Made by a program: the position numbers and the translations under genes | The notes under the pieces: generated by a model | Told to the model about the DNA's origin: nothing | Databases searched by the model: none | The model's input: only the letters and a program-made list of their open reading frames with translations | In this document: in pieces, positions 29,417-37,861 of the stretch | Numbering within the stretch: position 1 is the first letter of the stretch | Layout: every line of letters starts with the position of its first letter | Source of the DNA: Herbaspirillum sp. 3R11 | GTDB taxonomy: Bacteria; Pseudomonadota; Gammaproteobacteria; Burkholderiales; Burkholderiaceae_D | Direction: 5' to 3' | DNA length: 64,000 bases | Assembly (NCBI RefSeq): GCF_004563925.1 | Contig: NZ_SPNJ01000001.1 | Span: 186,001 to 250,000 of the forward strand

Positions 29417-29747
29417 TGAATGACTCCTGCTAAGGATGTGTGAAAAATGTGAAAGGCGGCGGCGGTAACCGAACTGTAATAAAAATGACAGTAAACGCGG
29501 ACACGAAAAAAACGATAAAAAAAAGCCACAGGGATTGCCTGTGGCTTCGTGACCAGGGTCAACTCACGCGCACGGCAAACCTCGTTGAGGTTGGCTGCGA
29601 CGTCGCAAGGAGATGGTGGTAGCGTTCATGCGGTCAATATTAGGACGTTTTGCGCGATGCGTCAAAACTAATTTGGTGCAAATTGCCGCTGTTTTTTAGA
29701 ACGCTCACCACTTTGCAACATGCAGCCGCATGCGGCGGCACATTGAA
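29417..29747. other. intergenic region with terminator and argD promoter area
   Basis: This 331-bp gap holds the terminator of the upstream flavin reductase (29514-29546) and, closer to argD, the presumed argD promoter. The stretch 29640-29700 is AT-rich. No gene is supported; short plus-strand frames here run across the terminator hairpin. Confidence 0.5.
29514..29546 (-). terminator. rho-independent terminator of the 2Fe-2S flavin reductase gene
   Basis: The 8-bp stem GCCACAGG/CCTGTGGC (29525-29545) with a 5-nt loop is followed on the minus strand by a run of eight Ts, and more T-rich sequence lies beyond. It lies about 200 bp after the reductase stop codon and before the argD promoter area. 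Confidence 0.85.
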
Positions 29748-30779
29748 TTACTGCACCGTCGCCAGATCCGCCGCCGACGTGAACGAGTCGGCGTAGAACT
29801 CTTCTTCCGGCAAGCCGCACTTGGCGACGAAATCACGCTGGGCGGACTCCACCACGATCGGCGCGCCGCAGGCATAGACCTGATAGCCCGACAGGTCCGG
29901 CTGGTCGTCGATGACGGCCTGGTGGACGAAGCCGGCGCGGCCGTTCCAGTTGTCTTCCGGCTGGGCGTTCGAGATCACCGGCACGTACTTGAAGTTCGGT
30001 AGGCTCTGCGCCCAGGTCTTGCACAGATCATCCATGTACAAGTCCTGCGGACGGCGGCCGCCCCAATACAGCGTGACCGGACGGGTCGACTTGGCGTGCT
30101 CGAGCTGCTCGACGATCGCCTTGATCGGCGCGAAGCCGGTACCGGACGCCAGCAGCACGATCGGCTTGTTGGAATCTTCACGCAGGAAGAAGGTTCCCAG
30201 CGGACCTTCGAAGCGCAGGATGTCGCGCTCTTTCAGCGTCGAGAACACCTGGTCGGTGAACAGGCCGCCCGGCATGTGACGGATGTGCAGCGTCAGGTGT
30301 TCGTCCTTGTGCGGCGCATTGGCCATACTGTAGCTGCGGCGCTTGCCGTCGCGCAGCATGAACTCGACGTACTGGCCGGCCTTGTATTGCAGGCGGTCGT
30401 TGGCCGGCAATTGCAGCGACAGGATGATGACGTCGTCGGCGACCTTGTCCAATTTGGCCACGCGCACCGGCATTTTCTTGACCGGGAAGTCGCCGATGCC
30501 GGCCACTTCGCGTGCTTCGATGACCACGTCCGAGTTCGGACGGGCGCAGCAGAACAGAGAAAAGCCCAGGCTCTCATCCTGTGCCGATAGCGCGCGTTCC
30601 TGATGCGGACCGTGGGTCACGCTGCCTTCGACCAGCTTGCCCTTGCAGGAGCTGCATGCGCCGTTTTTGCAGCCGTAAGGCAGGCCGACGCCGGCGCGAA
30701 TTGCGGCGGTGAGGATGGTTTCGCCTTCGTCACAGGTAAACTGATGGCCGCTGGGCTGAACGGTAACTTGAAAACTCAT
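29748..30779 (-). CDS. 2Fe-2S ferredoxin-fused flavin reductase (CDP-6-deoxyglucoseen reductase-like)
   Basis: This 343-residue electron-transfer flavoprotein has an N-terminal plant-type 2Fe-2S domain (C37, C42, C45 in GCKNGACSSC, and C77 or C78 in FCCAR). An FAD domain (RSYSMAN, about 170) and an NAD(P)H domain (LLASGTGFAPIKAIVEQL, CGAPIVVESA) follow. Members are annotated as CDP-6-deoxy-delta-3,4-glucoseen reductase or as oxygenase reductases. The start at 30779 begins the ferredoxin domain at once; the longer frame from 31037 runs through the divergent gene. It is divergent from the epimerase-like gene with only 12 bp between starts. No terminal oxygenase is nearby, so the electron acceptor is unknown. 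Confidence 0.9.
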   Translation of the reverse strand: MSFQVTVQPSGHQFTCDEGETILTAAIRAGVGLPYGCKNGACSSCKGKLVEGSVTHGPHQERALSAQDESLGFSLFCCARPNSDVVIEAREVAGIGDFPVKKMPVRVAKLDKVADDVIILSLQLPANDRLQYKAGQYVEFMLRDGKRRSYSMANAPHKDEHLTLHIRHMPGGLFTDQVFSTLKERDILRFEGPLGTFFLREDSNKPIVLLASGTGFAPIKAIVEQLEHAKSTRPVTLYWGGRRPQDLYMDDLCKTWAQSLPNFKYVPVISNAQPEDNWNGRAGFVHQAVIDDQPDLSGYQVYACGAPIVVESAQRDFVAKCGLPEEEFYADSFTSAADLATVQ

Positions 30780-30791
30780 ACAATCCTGACA

Positions 30792-31670
30792 ATGAACAAT
30801 GTAAAAAAAATCGGCAAACCGCGTCTGTTGATGCTCGGCTGCGGCGACGTCGGCATGCGCATACTGCCGCTGGTGCGCGCGCGTTTCCGCGTGATCGTCG
30901 TCACCAGCAAGCCGGAGCGCTGCGCTGAACTGCGTGCCGCCGGCGCCATCCCGCTGGTGGCCGACCTCGACCGGCCCGAAACCTTGGCTCGTCTGGCGCG
31001 CCTGGCGCAGGTGATCGTGCATCTTGCTCCGCCGCAATCTTCCGGTGAGAAAGACCGCCGCACCCGCAATTTGGCCGCCATTTTACCCGACCGCGCCAAT
31101 CTGGTTTACATCAGCACCACCGGTGTCTACGGCGATTGCGGCGGCGCCAGTTTCGACGAGACGCGTCCGACCCGGCCGGCCAATCCGCGCGCGCGTCGCC
31201 GCGTCGACGCCGAACAGGTATTGCGCGCCTGGGCGCGCCGCTCCGGCAGCCGGCTGGCGATCCTGCGCGTGCCCGGCATCTACGCGCGCGACCGGCTGCC
31301 GCTGGAGCGCCTGCAGAAGGGCACGCCGGCGTTGAGCGCCGAGGACGACGTCTACACCAATCATATCCACGCCGACGATCTCGCCGCGATCGCAGTGCGC
31401 GCCATCGACCAGGCGCGGCCACTGCGCGTGTATCACGCGGTGGATGATTCGGACATGAAGATGGGCGATTACTTCGATGCCGTGGCGCATACCTTCAATT
31501 TGCCGCCGCCGCCGCGCTTGCCGCGCACCGAGTTGCAGCAACAGGTTACGCCGATGATGTTGTCGTTCATGTCGGAGTCGCGCCGACTGCGCAACGACCG
31601 GCTGCGCAACGAACTCGGCGTGCGTCTGCGTTATCCGGACGTGGCGGCGCTGCTGAAAGAATTGTCATAA
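30792..31670 (+). CDS. NAD-dependent epimerase/dehydratase-like (extended SDR) protein
   Basis: This 292-residue Rossmann-fold protein starts with MLGCGDVGMRIL, an atypical dinucleotide motif. It contains LVYISTTGVYGDCGG, close to the YxxxK-less atypical SDR group (SDR family of YeeZ type), and RVPGIYARDRLPLERL in the substrate domain. YeeZ-like proteins share this length and pattern. The active-site Tyr-Lys pair of classical epimerases is not evident, so catalytic activity is open. The start at 30792 has a poor ribosome-binding site (CTGACA) but fits the fold. Confidence 0.82.
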   Translation: MNNVKKIGKPRLLMLGCGDVGMRILPLVRARFRVIVVTSKPERCAELRAAGAIPLVADLDRPETLARLARLAQVIVHLAPPQSSGEKDRRTRNLAAILPDRANLVYISTTGVYGDCGGASFDETRPTRPANPRARRRVDAEQVLRAWARRSGSRLAILRVPGIYARDRLPLERLQKGTPALSAEDDVYTNHIHADDLAAIAVRAIDQARPLRVYHAVDDSDMKMGDYFDAVAHTFNLPPPPRLPRTELQQQVTPMMLSFMSESRRLRNDRLRNELGVRLRYPDVAALLKELS

Positions 31671-31693
31671 AAGAAATGTTTCCACAAAAGATT

Positions 31694-31722
31694 TATGCTT
31701 ATTTGTTTTTCGTATAAGCATA
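31694..31722. promoter_or_regulatory. AT-rich inverted repeat upstream of NitT-type ABC operon
   Basis: TATGCTTA (31694-31701) and TAAGCATA (31715-31722) form a perfect 8-bp dyad around a T-rich 13-nt centre, 24 bp after the epimerase-like stop and about 155 bp before the ABC ATPase start. It could be an operator for a dimeric regulator or a weak terminator. The strong local drop in GC favours a promoter region. Confidence 0.45.
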
Positions 31723-31876
31723 CGTCTTTTAAATTGTTGTCCGGCAAGCACGATGCCAGTAAAGTCGCAGCCTACCGTCTGAAAGTCCGTGCAAAGTTGC
31801 CTTGATTGCAACGCATCGGCTCAACGCATCGGCGACTCGTTCACTCAGCATTGTCAGCATTGCCCGCATCGTATTT

Positions 31877-32662
31877 ATGAAGCTATCTTTTAAAAACATA
31901 CAAAAGAGTTTTTCCGGCCTGCACGTCATCGACGATTTCAGCCGCGACATCGAGCAGGGCGAACTGGTCGCGCTGGTCGGCCCGTCCGGCTGCGGCAAAT
32001 CGACGCTGCTGCACATCGCCGCCGGCCTGGAAACACCGAGCTCCGGTTCCATCCTGGCCGATGGCCAGCCGGTCACCGGTCCGCATCCTGAACGCACGCT
32101 GATGTTCCAGGAAAACGCGCTCTATCCCTGGCTGACGCTGGAGCAGAACGTCGCGCTGGCGCTCGAGTTCCAGAACGTCGACAAGAAGTCCGCCACCACC
32201 CAGGCGCGCGCATGGCTGGCCAAGGTCAACCTGTCGGGATTCGAAACCTACTATCCGCATCAGGTCTCGGGCGGCATGCGCCAACGCGCGGCGCTGGCAC
32301 GCGCCTTCATCTCGCAACCGAAGGCGTTGCTGCTGGACGAGCCGTTCGGCGCGCTCGACGCATTGACGCGCATGACCCTGCAGGACGCATTGCGCACCCT
32401 GATCCGTTCGGAAGTGCAGGGCAAAGCGCCGACCGTGCTGCTGGTCACGCACGACGTCGACGAAGCGCTGTTCCTGGCCGACCGCATTTTGGTCTTCAGC
32501 GCGCGTCCCGCCACCGTGCTCAAGGAATTCAATCTGGTGCATCACGAAAAGACGCATGATCTGTCGGAGTTCTCGGCAATCCGTCGCGAAATTCTCTGCT
32601 TGCTTGGCATCCACGCCGAACAGGACGAGTTTGCTAAAACAATAGAAGGGGTTGGGATATGA
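31877..32662 (+). CDS. NitT/TauT-type ABC transporter ATP-binding protein
   Basis: This 261-residue ATPase resembles SsuB, TauB and NrtD. Walker A is GPSGCGKST, the signature is VSGGMRQR, Walker B is [12 protein letters not shown] and the switch His is in THDVDEALFLAD. The start at 31877 begins the fold (MKLSFKNIQKSF); a longer frame from 31802 adds no family-like sequence. Its stop overlaps the start of the binding-protein gene (ATGA), so the two are translationally coupled. The substrate class is aromatic or aliphatic sulfonates, nitrate-like anions or pyrimidine precursors; it cannot be set from sequence. Confidence 0.92.
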   Translation: MKLSFKNIQKSFSGLHVIDDFSRDIEQGELVALVGPSGCGKSTLLHIAAGLETPSSGSILADGQPVTGPHPERTLMFQENALYPWLTLEQNVALALEFQNVDKKSATTQARAWLAKVNLSGFETYYPHQVSGGMRQRAALARAFISQPKALLLDEPFGALDALTRMTLQDALRTLIRSEVQGKAPTVLLVTHDVDEALFLADRILVFSARPATVLKEFNLVHHEKTHDLSEFSAIRREILCLLGIHAEQDEFAKTIEGVGI

Positions 32663-33660
32663 AATTGAAACTGAAAAGTTTGCTGCTGCTGGCATCCGCT
32701 GCACTGGTGTTTTCCGCACCGGCCATGGCGCTCGAAAAATTCAAGATCGGCTATCTGCGCGTGATGGATGACGCACAGGCGATGGCCGCCTATGAAGCCG
32801 GCCTGTACAAGAAGTACGGCCTCGACGTCGAACTGATCGAATTCAAATCCGGCACCGACCTGATCAAGGCTATCGTCGGCGGCCAACTCGACAGCGGCGT
32901 GTTCGGTTTCACCAATGCCGTGGCCTGGGCCTCCAAGGGCGCCGACCTCAAGGTGGTCAGCGGCGCACAACTCGGCTACCACGCCATCGTCGCGCGTGAA
33001 GACGCGCACATCAACAAGGTCTCCGACCTCAAGGGCAAGACCCTGGCCTCGCAAGCCGAAGGCAGCACTGCCGACGTGGTGTTGAAGGGCGTGGTGTTCC
33101 GTGACGCCGGCCTCAAGGCCGACGACGTCAACGTGCTCGGCGTAAGCCCGCAAGTGGCGGTGCAGTCGCTGGTCGGCAAGCGTGTCGATGCGGCCTTCCT
33201 GTTCGAACCGCAAGCGCGCATCGCGCAACTGATCGCACCGGTCAAGCAAATCTATGAAATCGGCGAAGTCTGGCCTTTCCCTTGCATGGTCGTGATCACT
33301 TCCGGCGAAACCCTGAAGAACCGCCGCGCCGCCGTGTGGAAGTCGCTCGACGCGCAACGCGATGCGATCGAACTGCTGAAGAAGAAGCCGGCCGAAGCTG
33401 CCAAGCTGATCGCCGGCTATTTCATCGCCGAGCCGACGCTGAAGACCCTGAAGCACGGCGAAGTGCTGCGCGAAGACGTCATCCGCGACGCCATCAAGAG
33501 CCAGACCTTCAACGCCAAGCTGAACGAAAAAGAACAGAACCGCATGCAGGAAATCGCCGATATCCTGCAAGCCCAGGGTTCGCTGAAGACCAAGGACGGC
33601 AAGCCGTTTGAAGTGCGCAGCATCGTAGACCTAGCCTGGCAAAAAGACAGGAAGTTGTAA
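32659..33660 (+). CDS. NitT/TauT-type ABC transporter substrate-binding protein
   Basis: This 333-residue periplasmic binding protein of the NMT1/SsuA type has a Sec signal peptide ending at APAMA-LEKFKIGYLR. The first lobe shows MAAYEAGLYKKYGLDVELIEFKSGTDLIKAIVGGQLD, as in SsuA/TauA-like proteins, and the second lobe carries SGETLKNRRAAVWKSLDAQRDAIE. It is the first of two binding proteins in this operon. About 190 bp with a small hairpin separate it from the permease gene. Confidence 0.92.
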   Translation: MKLKLKSLLLLASAALVFSAPAMALEKFKIGYLRVMDDAQAMAAYEAGLYKKYGLDVELIEFKSGTDLIKAIVGGQLDSGVFGFTNAVAWASKGADLKVVSGAQLGYHAIVAREDAHINKVSDLKGKTLASQAEGSTADVVLKGVVFRDAGLKADDVNVLGVSPQVAVQSLVGKRVDAAFLFEPQARIAQLIAPVKQIYEIGEVWPFPCMVVITSGETLKNRRAAVWKSLDAQRDAIELLKKKPAEAAKLIAGYFIAEPTLKTLKHGEVLREDVIRDAIKSQTFNAKLNEKEQNRMQEIADILQAQGSLKTKDGKPFEVRSIVDLAWQKDRKL

Positions 33661-33804
33661 TCCGTGTAAAGCTACTGCGCGCGCCGATTTCCGATCTGCG
33701 ATGCTCACCGTGTACCTGCACGGCTGCGCTTCTCGATCAGAACTCGACGCGCTCGCTACGCTTTCCATCGTATTACGGACAGCCATCGAAACACTATTTA
33801 TTGA

Positions 33805-33824
33805 GGCCGACGACTTCGTCGGCC
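33805..33824 (+). other. hairpin upstream of NitT-type permease gene
   Basis: GGCCGACG and CGTCGGCC form an 8-bp stem with the 4-nt loop ACTT, 26 bp before the permease start. No T tract follows it directly (only TTTTT 10 bp later), so it may modulate rather than end transcription between binding-protein and permease genes. Confidence 0.4.
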
Positions 33825-33850
33825 ATTGCATTTTTACTCAGTTCTAATTC

Positions 33851-34624
33851 ATGAGCTCTCAGCGTCGCGTTACCGGTTACCGTAAAAAACTCGCCATGGT
33901 GTTGGCGATCGCCTTCATTTTGTTGATGTGGCAGATCGCCGCATGGTCCTTGCCGGACTTCCTGATGCCGGGCGTGCCGACCGTGCTGGCGCGGCTGTGG
34001 AATGAAGTGCAGACGCCTGCTTTCCGGGTCGCGCTGTGGGGCAGCCTGACGCGCCTGGGCGGCGGTTACGGTGCGGCGCTGTTGTTCGGTATCGGCTTCG
34101 GTCTGATCGGCGCGGTGCTGTTTTTCTTCCGCGAAGTGCTCAAGTCGGCCATCATCATTTTGCAGTCGATTCCTTCGATTGCGTGGGTGCCGCTGTTCCT
34201 GATCCTGATGGGTTTCGGCAATCTGCCGATCATCGTGGTCGTTGCGATCGCGGCGTTTTTCCCGGCGGCCCTGTCGGTCATGAACGCCACCGAAAGCGTG
34301 CAGCAAGTGCATGTGTCCGCTGCACGCGTCATGGGCGCCTCGCGCCTCGGCATGCTGCGCCGCGTGTACCTGCCGGCCGTCATGCCTGAATTGATCACCG
34401 GCGCGCAACTGGCGTTCGGCAACGCCTGGCGTGCGCTGATTTCGGCCGAGATGCTGATCGGTTTCGGCAAGGGTTTGGGTCGCACGCTGGCGTATTCGGG
34501 CGAGACCGCCGACATGGTCGGGGTGATGACCAACATCCTGACCATCGCGATCCTTGCTGCGTTGATCGATCAGGTGATTCTTGAAAACCTCAAGCATCGT
34601 CTGCTGCGTTACCAATACGTCTGA
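33851..34624 (+). CDS. NitT/TauT-type ABC transporter permease
   Basis: This 257-residue protein has six membrane segments and the docking loop ESVQQVHVSAARVMGASRLGMLRRVYLP of SsuC/TauC-type permeases, with SIPSIAWVPLFLILMGFG as the characteristic membrane stretch. It forms the channel with the ATPase encoded at 31877. The ribosome-binding site is weak. The downstream binding-protein gene starts 5 bp after its stop. Confidence 0.92.
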   Translation: MSSQRRVTGYRKKLAMVLAIAFILLMWQIAAWSLPDFLMPGVPTVLARLWNEVQTPAFRVALWGSLTRLGGGYGAALLFGIGFGLIGAVLFFFREVLKSAIIILQSIPSIAWVPLFLILMGFGNLPIIVVVAIAAFFPAALSVMNATESVQQVHVSAARVMGASRLGMLRRVYLPAVMPELITGAQLAFGNAWRALISAEMLIGFGKGLGRTLAYSGETADMVGVMTNILTIAILAALIDQVILENLKHRLLRYQYV

Positions 34625-34629
34625 TCCTG

Positions 34630-35472
34630 ATGAATACGCAGTCCGTCTCCGTCGTGTTGCTGCGTCTGTCCGCTTTCGTGGTGGCGATGAGCGCCTTCAC
34701 GGGCGTGCAAGCCGGCGTGCTGGATGACGCCAAGGCACGCGGCGCCGTGCGCATCGGGCAGGATTACGTTCCACCAGCCTATACCGCGGGCGCCAAATTT
34801 CGCACGCCTGAAGGCGTCGACATCATCCTCGCCGAAGATATCGCCAAGCGCCTGAGCCTCAAGCTGGACAGCGTGCGCAATGCGGGCACTAGCGGCGACG
34901 GCAAGGCGGCGCAAGCCCTGAAAGGCGCGCGTCCCGACATCGCCTTGATCACGGTGGAGGAGGGTGCCGCGCGCAGCGGCACCGCCGCCGACGGCAGCGT
35001 GCTGATCCCGACCGGTTACAGTGCCGGCGCGATGGCCATCATGCGCACAGATACTGACATCAAGAAGTGGGAGCAGCTCAAGGGCCGCACCGTGTGCCTG
35101 TCCGAAGGCGGCTCGTATGTCGGCCAGATGGCCGCGCGTTACGGTGCCATCGAGAAGGTCATGCGCGCGCCGGCCGACTCGTTGCTGGCGGTGCGCATCG
35201 GCCAGTGCGATGCCGCCGTGCACGATGACACCATGCTCAAGGAATTGCTCAAGCTTCCCGAGTGGAAGAAGTTCTCCGCGCAGTTACCGGCGCAAAGCCG
35301 TTCGGCGCTGATGATCAAGGTCCCCGCCGCCGACGGTGCGGCGATCGCCTACTTCAGGCAGACCGTCGCTGAATGGTCGCGCGGCGACTTCTGGGCGGCG
35401 CTCAAAAAGAAGTGGAGCAACACCGTGGCCTTCGAGGTGTACCTGGATCAGAACGTACCCGATTGCCATTGA
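34630..35472 (+). CDS. family 3 periplasmic solute-binding protein in the NitT-type operon
   Basis: This 280-residue secreted protein has a signal peptide ending at GVQA-GVLDDAKARGAVRIG. The ligand fold resembles amino-acid-type (family 3) binding proteins: VRIGQDYVPPAYTAG, GVDIILAEDIAKRLSLKLD, and the later lobe WEQLKGRTVCLSEGGSYVGQMAARYG and LLAVRIGQCDAAVHDDTML. It follows the NitT-type permease by 5 bp. Family 3 proteins normally serve HisM-type, not NitT-type, permeases, so it may feed this system with a second substrate or act as a sensor. Confidence 0.87.
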   Translation: MNTQSVSVVLLRLSAFVVAMSAFTGVQAGVLDDAKARGAVRIGQDYVPPAYTAGAKFRTPEGVDIILAEDIAKRLSLKLDSVRNAGTSGDGKAAQALKGARPDIALITVEEGAARSGTAADGSVLIPTGYSAGAMAIMRTDTDIKKWEQLKGRTVCLSEGGSYVGQMAARYGAIEKVMRAPADSLLAVRIGQCDAAVHDDTMLKELLKLPEWKKFSAQLPAQSRSALMIKVPAADGAAIAYFRQTVAEWSRGDFWAALKKKWSNTVAFEVYLDQNVPDCH

Positions 35473-35490
35473 CGTGCTGTATCTGAAATA

Positions 35491-35521
35491 AAAAAATGCC
35501 CGCGATCTGCGGGCATTTTTC
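35491..35521. terminator. bidirectional rho-independent terminator
   Basis: The 8-bp stem ATGCCCGC/GCGGGCAT (35496-35516) has an A run before and TTTTT after it. It ends the NitT-type operon on the plus strand and the MFS gene on the minus strand. Confidence 0.92.
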
Positions 35522-35541
35522 ATGGGGCGATGCAATCTGCG

Positions 35542-36900
35542 TCAACGTCCCGCGCCGCCTGGACCAAGCGGTGCTGTGCTGGAAAAAACGGGCACGGCAT
35601 CGCGATTTTCATCGCCGGCATGTTCCGCATTTTCCTTACCCATCGCCTTCACCGCGAGCGCTGCGATCAGCGAGAATACGGTGATCAGCAAGGCCACCAT
35701 CCACGGGCTGCCGCCGCTCCTGGCCAGCAGCAGCGACGACAACACCGGCGTGATGCCGCCGCCGACCAGTGCGCCGATCTGGTGGGCAATGCCGACGCCG
35801 CTGTAGCGCACGCGCGTGCCGAACAGGCCGGCGAACAACGCGCCTTGCGGGCCGTACATCATCGGATGGATGACGCCCAGCGCAATCGCCACCGCCAGGC
35901 CGACCAGCAGCGGCTGCGCCGTATTGATCAGTGCGAAGTAGGGCCACACACAGGCCGCGGCGCACAGCGAGCCGATGATGTACATGCGGCGATAGCCGAT
36001 GCGATCCGACAGCGCGGCGAAGAAGGTATTGCCGAACATCGAGATGCAGGCGCCGATCAGGATCGCGTTGAGGATCATCGGCTTGCCGATCTTCAGCTGG
36101 CTCACCGCATAGGCGGTCGTGAACACCAATACGTTGATCGGCCAGGCGATCTCGCCGGCGCGGGCGATCGACGCCAGCAAGATCTGTTTCTTGTGGTCTC
36201 GCACCAATGTACGCAACGGCGTCTTGCTGACCGTGCCGGCCTGCTTTGCCGCTTCGAACTCATGCGACTCCGGCAGGCGGGTGCGTGCAATCACGCCGAT
36301 CACCACCAGCACCATGCTGAACAGGAAAGGCAGGCGCCAGCCCCAGCTCAGGAAATCTGCTTCCGGCAGCTTGGCGGTCAGCGACAAGGCCAGCGTCGAC
36401 AGCACCAGCCCCGCCATGCCGCCGCTCGAACTCCAGCTGCCGAACAGGCCGCGTTTTGCCTTCGGCGCGTTCTCGACGGCGATCAGGATGGCGCCGCCTT
36501 GTTCGCCGCCCAGCGCAATGCCCTGGATCAGGCGCAACAGGCACAGTAGCGTCGGCGCCCAGATGCCGGCGCTGGCGTAGGTCGGCAGCAGGCCGATCAG
36601 CGTCGAGGCCACTCCCATGACGATCAGCGTCGCCAGCAGGATCGATTTGCGGCCGTAGCGGTCGCCCAGGTAGCCGCACAGGATGCTGCCGAGCGGACGG
36701 CCGACGTAGCCGGTGGCGTAGGTCGCGATTGCGGCCAGGGCGCCGGTGAGCGGATCAAGCGTGGGGAAGAACAGTTTGTTGAACACCAGCGCGGCGGCGG
36801 TGCCGTACAGCAGGAAGTCATATTGCTCAAGCGCGGTGCCGATGAAACTCGACAGGAACACGATCGCGCGGCGCGGCTTTTTTGGAATGGAACTGGACAT
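35542..36900 (-). CDS. MFS transporter, metabolite:H+ symporter type
   Basis: This 452-residue major facilitator has about twelve membrane segments. Its beginning, FLSSFIGTALEQYDFLLYGTAAAL, the loop GYLGDRYGRKSILL and RLIQGIALGGEQGG are typical of the metabolite:H+ symporter (MHS) subgroup of proline/betaine, citrate and shikimate carriers. The last 30 residues are a polar tail (NAEHAGDENRDAVPVF). It precedes a class II aldolase gene on the same strand, whose small acid substrate it may import. Confidence 0.9.
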   Translation of the reverse strand: MSSSIPKKPRRAIVFLSSFIGTALEQYDFLLYGTAAALVFNKLFFPTLDPLTGALAAIATYATGYVGRPLGSILCGYLGDRYGRKSILLATLIVMGVASTLIGLLPTYASAGIWAPTLLCLLRLIQGIALGGEQGGAILIAVENAPKAKRGLFGSWSSSGGMAGLVLSTLALSLTAKLPEADFLSWGWRLPFLFSMVLVVIGVIARTRLPESHEFEAAKQAGTVSKTPLRTLVRDHKKQILLASIARAGEIAWPINVLVFTTAYAVSQLKIGKPMILNAILIGACISMFGNTFFAALSDRIGYRRMYIIGSLCAAACVWPYFALINTAQPLLVGLAVAIALGVIHPMMYGPQGALFAGLFGTRVRYSGVGIAHQIGALVGGGITPVLSSLLLARSGGSPWMVALLITVFSLIAALAVKAMGKENAEHAGDENRDAVPVFSSTAPLGPGGAGR

Positions 36901-36990
36901 GGACGGCTCCCGGTTTAGATGAATCTGAGCTGAATCTAAGCTGAATCTGAGCGGAATTCTGGAGGATGTGACTGACGCGATCAGGCTCGG

Positions 36991-37752
36991 TCAGCCGCGT
37001 TGCCGCAGCACGCGGCGCGCGAACATCGCGAAGCTGGCCTTGACGATGCTGGGCGACAGCAGGAAGTCGTGCGACTCCTTGGCCAGCGCCGGATCAAGCT
37101 CCTTGAGCGTGCCGTAGGCGGCCATCGCCTGCAGCTGGTTGCGCGCGGCGCGTTCGATCAGCACCGACAGGTACAGGCTTTCTTCCACGCTGGACGTGGC
37201 CGCCAGGAAACCGTGATTGACCAGCAGGATGGTGCGCTTGTCGCCCAGCGCGGCGGAAATGATTTCGCCTTCCTGGTCGGCAATCGGCAGGCCAGGCCAT
37301 TCTGCGAGGAACGCGCAGTCGTCGTGGAACGGCGTGGCGTCCATGTGCGCCACCACCAGCGGCTGGCCGGTCATGCTCAGTGTGGAGACATATTGCGGAT
37401 GCGTGTGGATGATGCAGTTGACGTCGCTGCGGCGCGCATACACCCACAGATGGAAGCGGATCGCCGGGTTGGGCACGCCTTTGCCTTCCAGTACCTCCAG
37501 CTTGTCATTGATGCGGATCACCGCGTCGGCGTCGAGTTCGTCGAAGCCTTGCGCCAATGGTGTTGTGAGGAAGGTGCCGTCGGGCTGGCGCAGCGTGATC
37601 TGGCCGGCCAGGGTTTCCGAGTGACCCTCGGCGGCGAGGATGTTGCAGGACAGTGCAATCTTTTCGCGCGGCGTCCAGTTGCCGTAATCAAGCGCGCCCG
37701 ACATGCGGCGCAACGCCTGGCTGGAAACATCTTCCTTGGCTGAGTCAATCAT
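36991..37752 (-). CDS. class II aldolase/adducin family protein
   Basis: This 253-residue protein has the zinc-dependent class II aldolase fold with the His ligands in IIHTHPQY (about 115-120) and LVNHGFLA (about 179). An acidic residue in the typical phosphate-site region is not obvious, so it may act on a non-phosphorylated acid. Family activities include sugar-phosphate aldol cleavage and decarboxylation. GGGAGAAGACA precedes the start. It is next to an MHS-type carrier gene and an AraC regulator gene, all on the minus strand. Confidence 0.88.
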   Translation of the reverse strand: MIDSAKEDVSSQALRRMSGALDYGNWTPREKIALSCNILAAEGHSETLAGQITLRQPDGTFLTTPLAQGFDELDADAVIRINDKLEVLEGKGVPNPAIRFHLWVYARRSDVNCIIHTHPQYVSTLSMTGQPLVVAHMDATPFHDDCAFLAEWPGLPIADQEGEIISAALGDKRTILLVNHGFLAATSSVEESLYLSVLIERAARNQLQAMAAYGTLKELDPALAKESHDFLLSPSIVKASFAMFARRVLRQRG

Positions 37753-37861
37753 TGTCTTCTCCCTTTAATAAAGTGAGACAAGATTAGACGCGTCGCCCCT
37801 TTACGACTGACACCTGTGCGCACAACGGCATGTCTGCACGCGCCGCTGAATGTGTTGCGGA

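Noticed and set aside
28217-29419. Plus-strand frame of 400 codons opposite argD
   Set aside because: Complete antisense shadow of argD, without family-like sequence.
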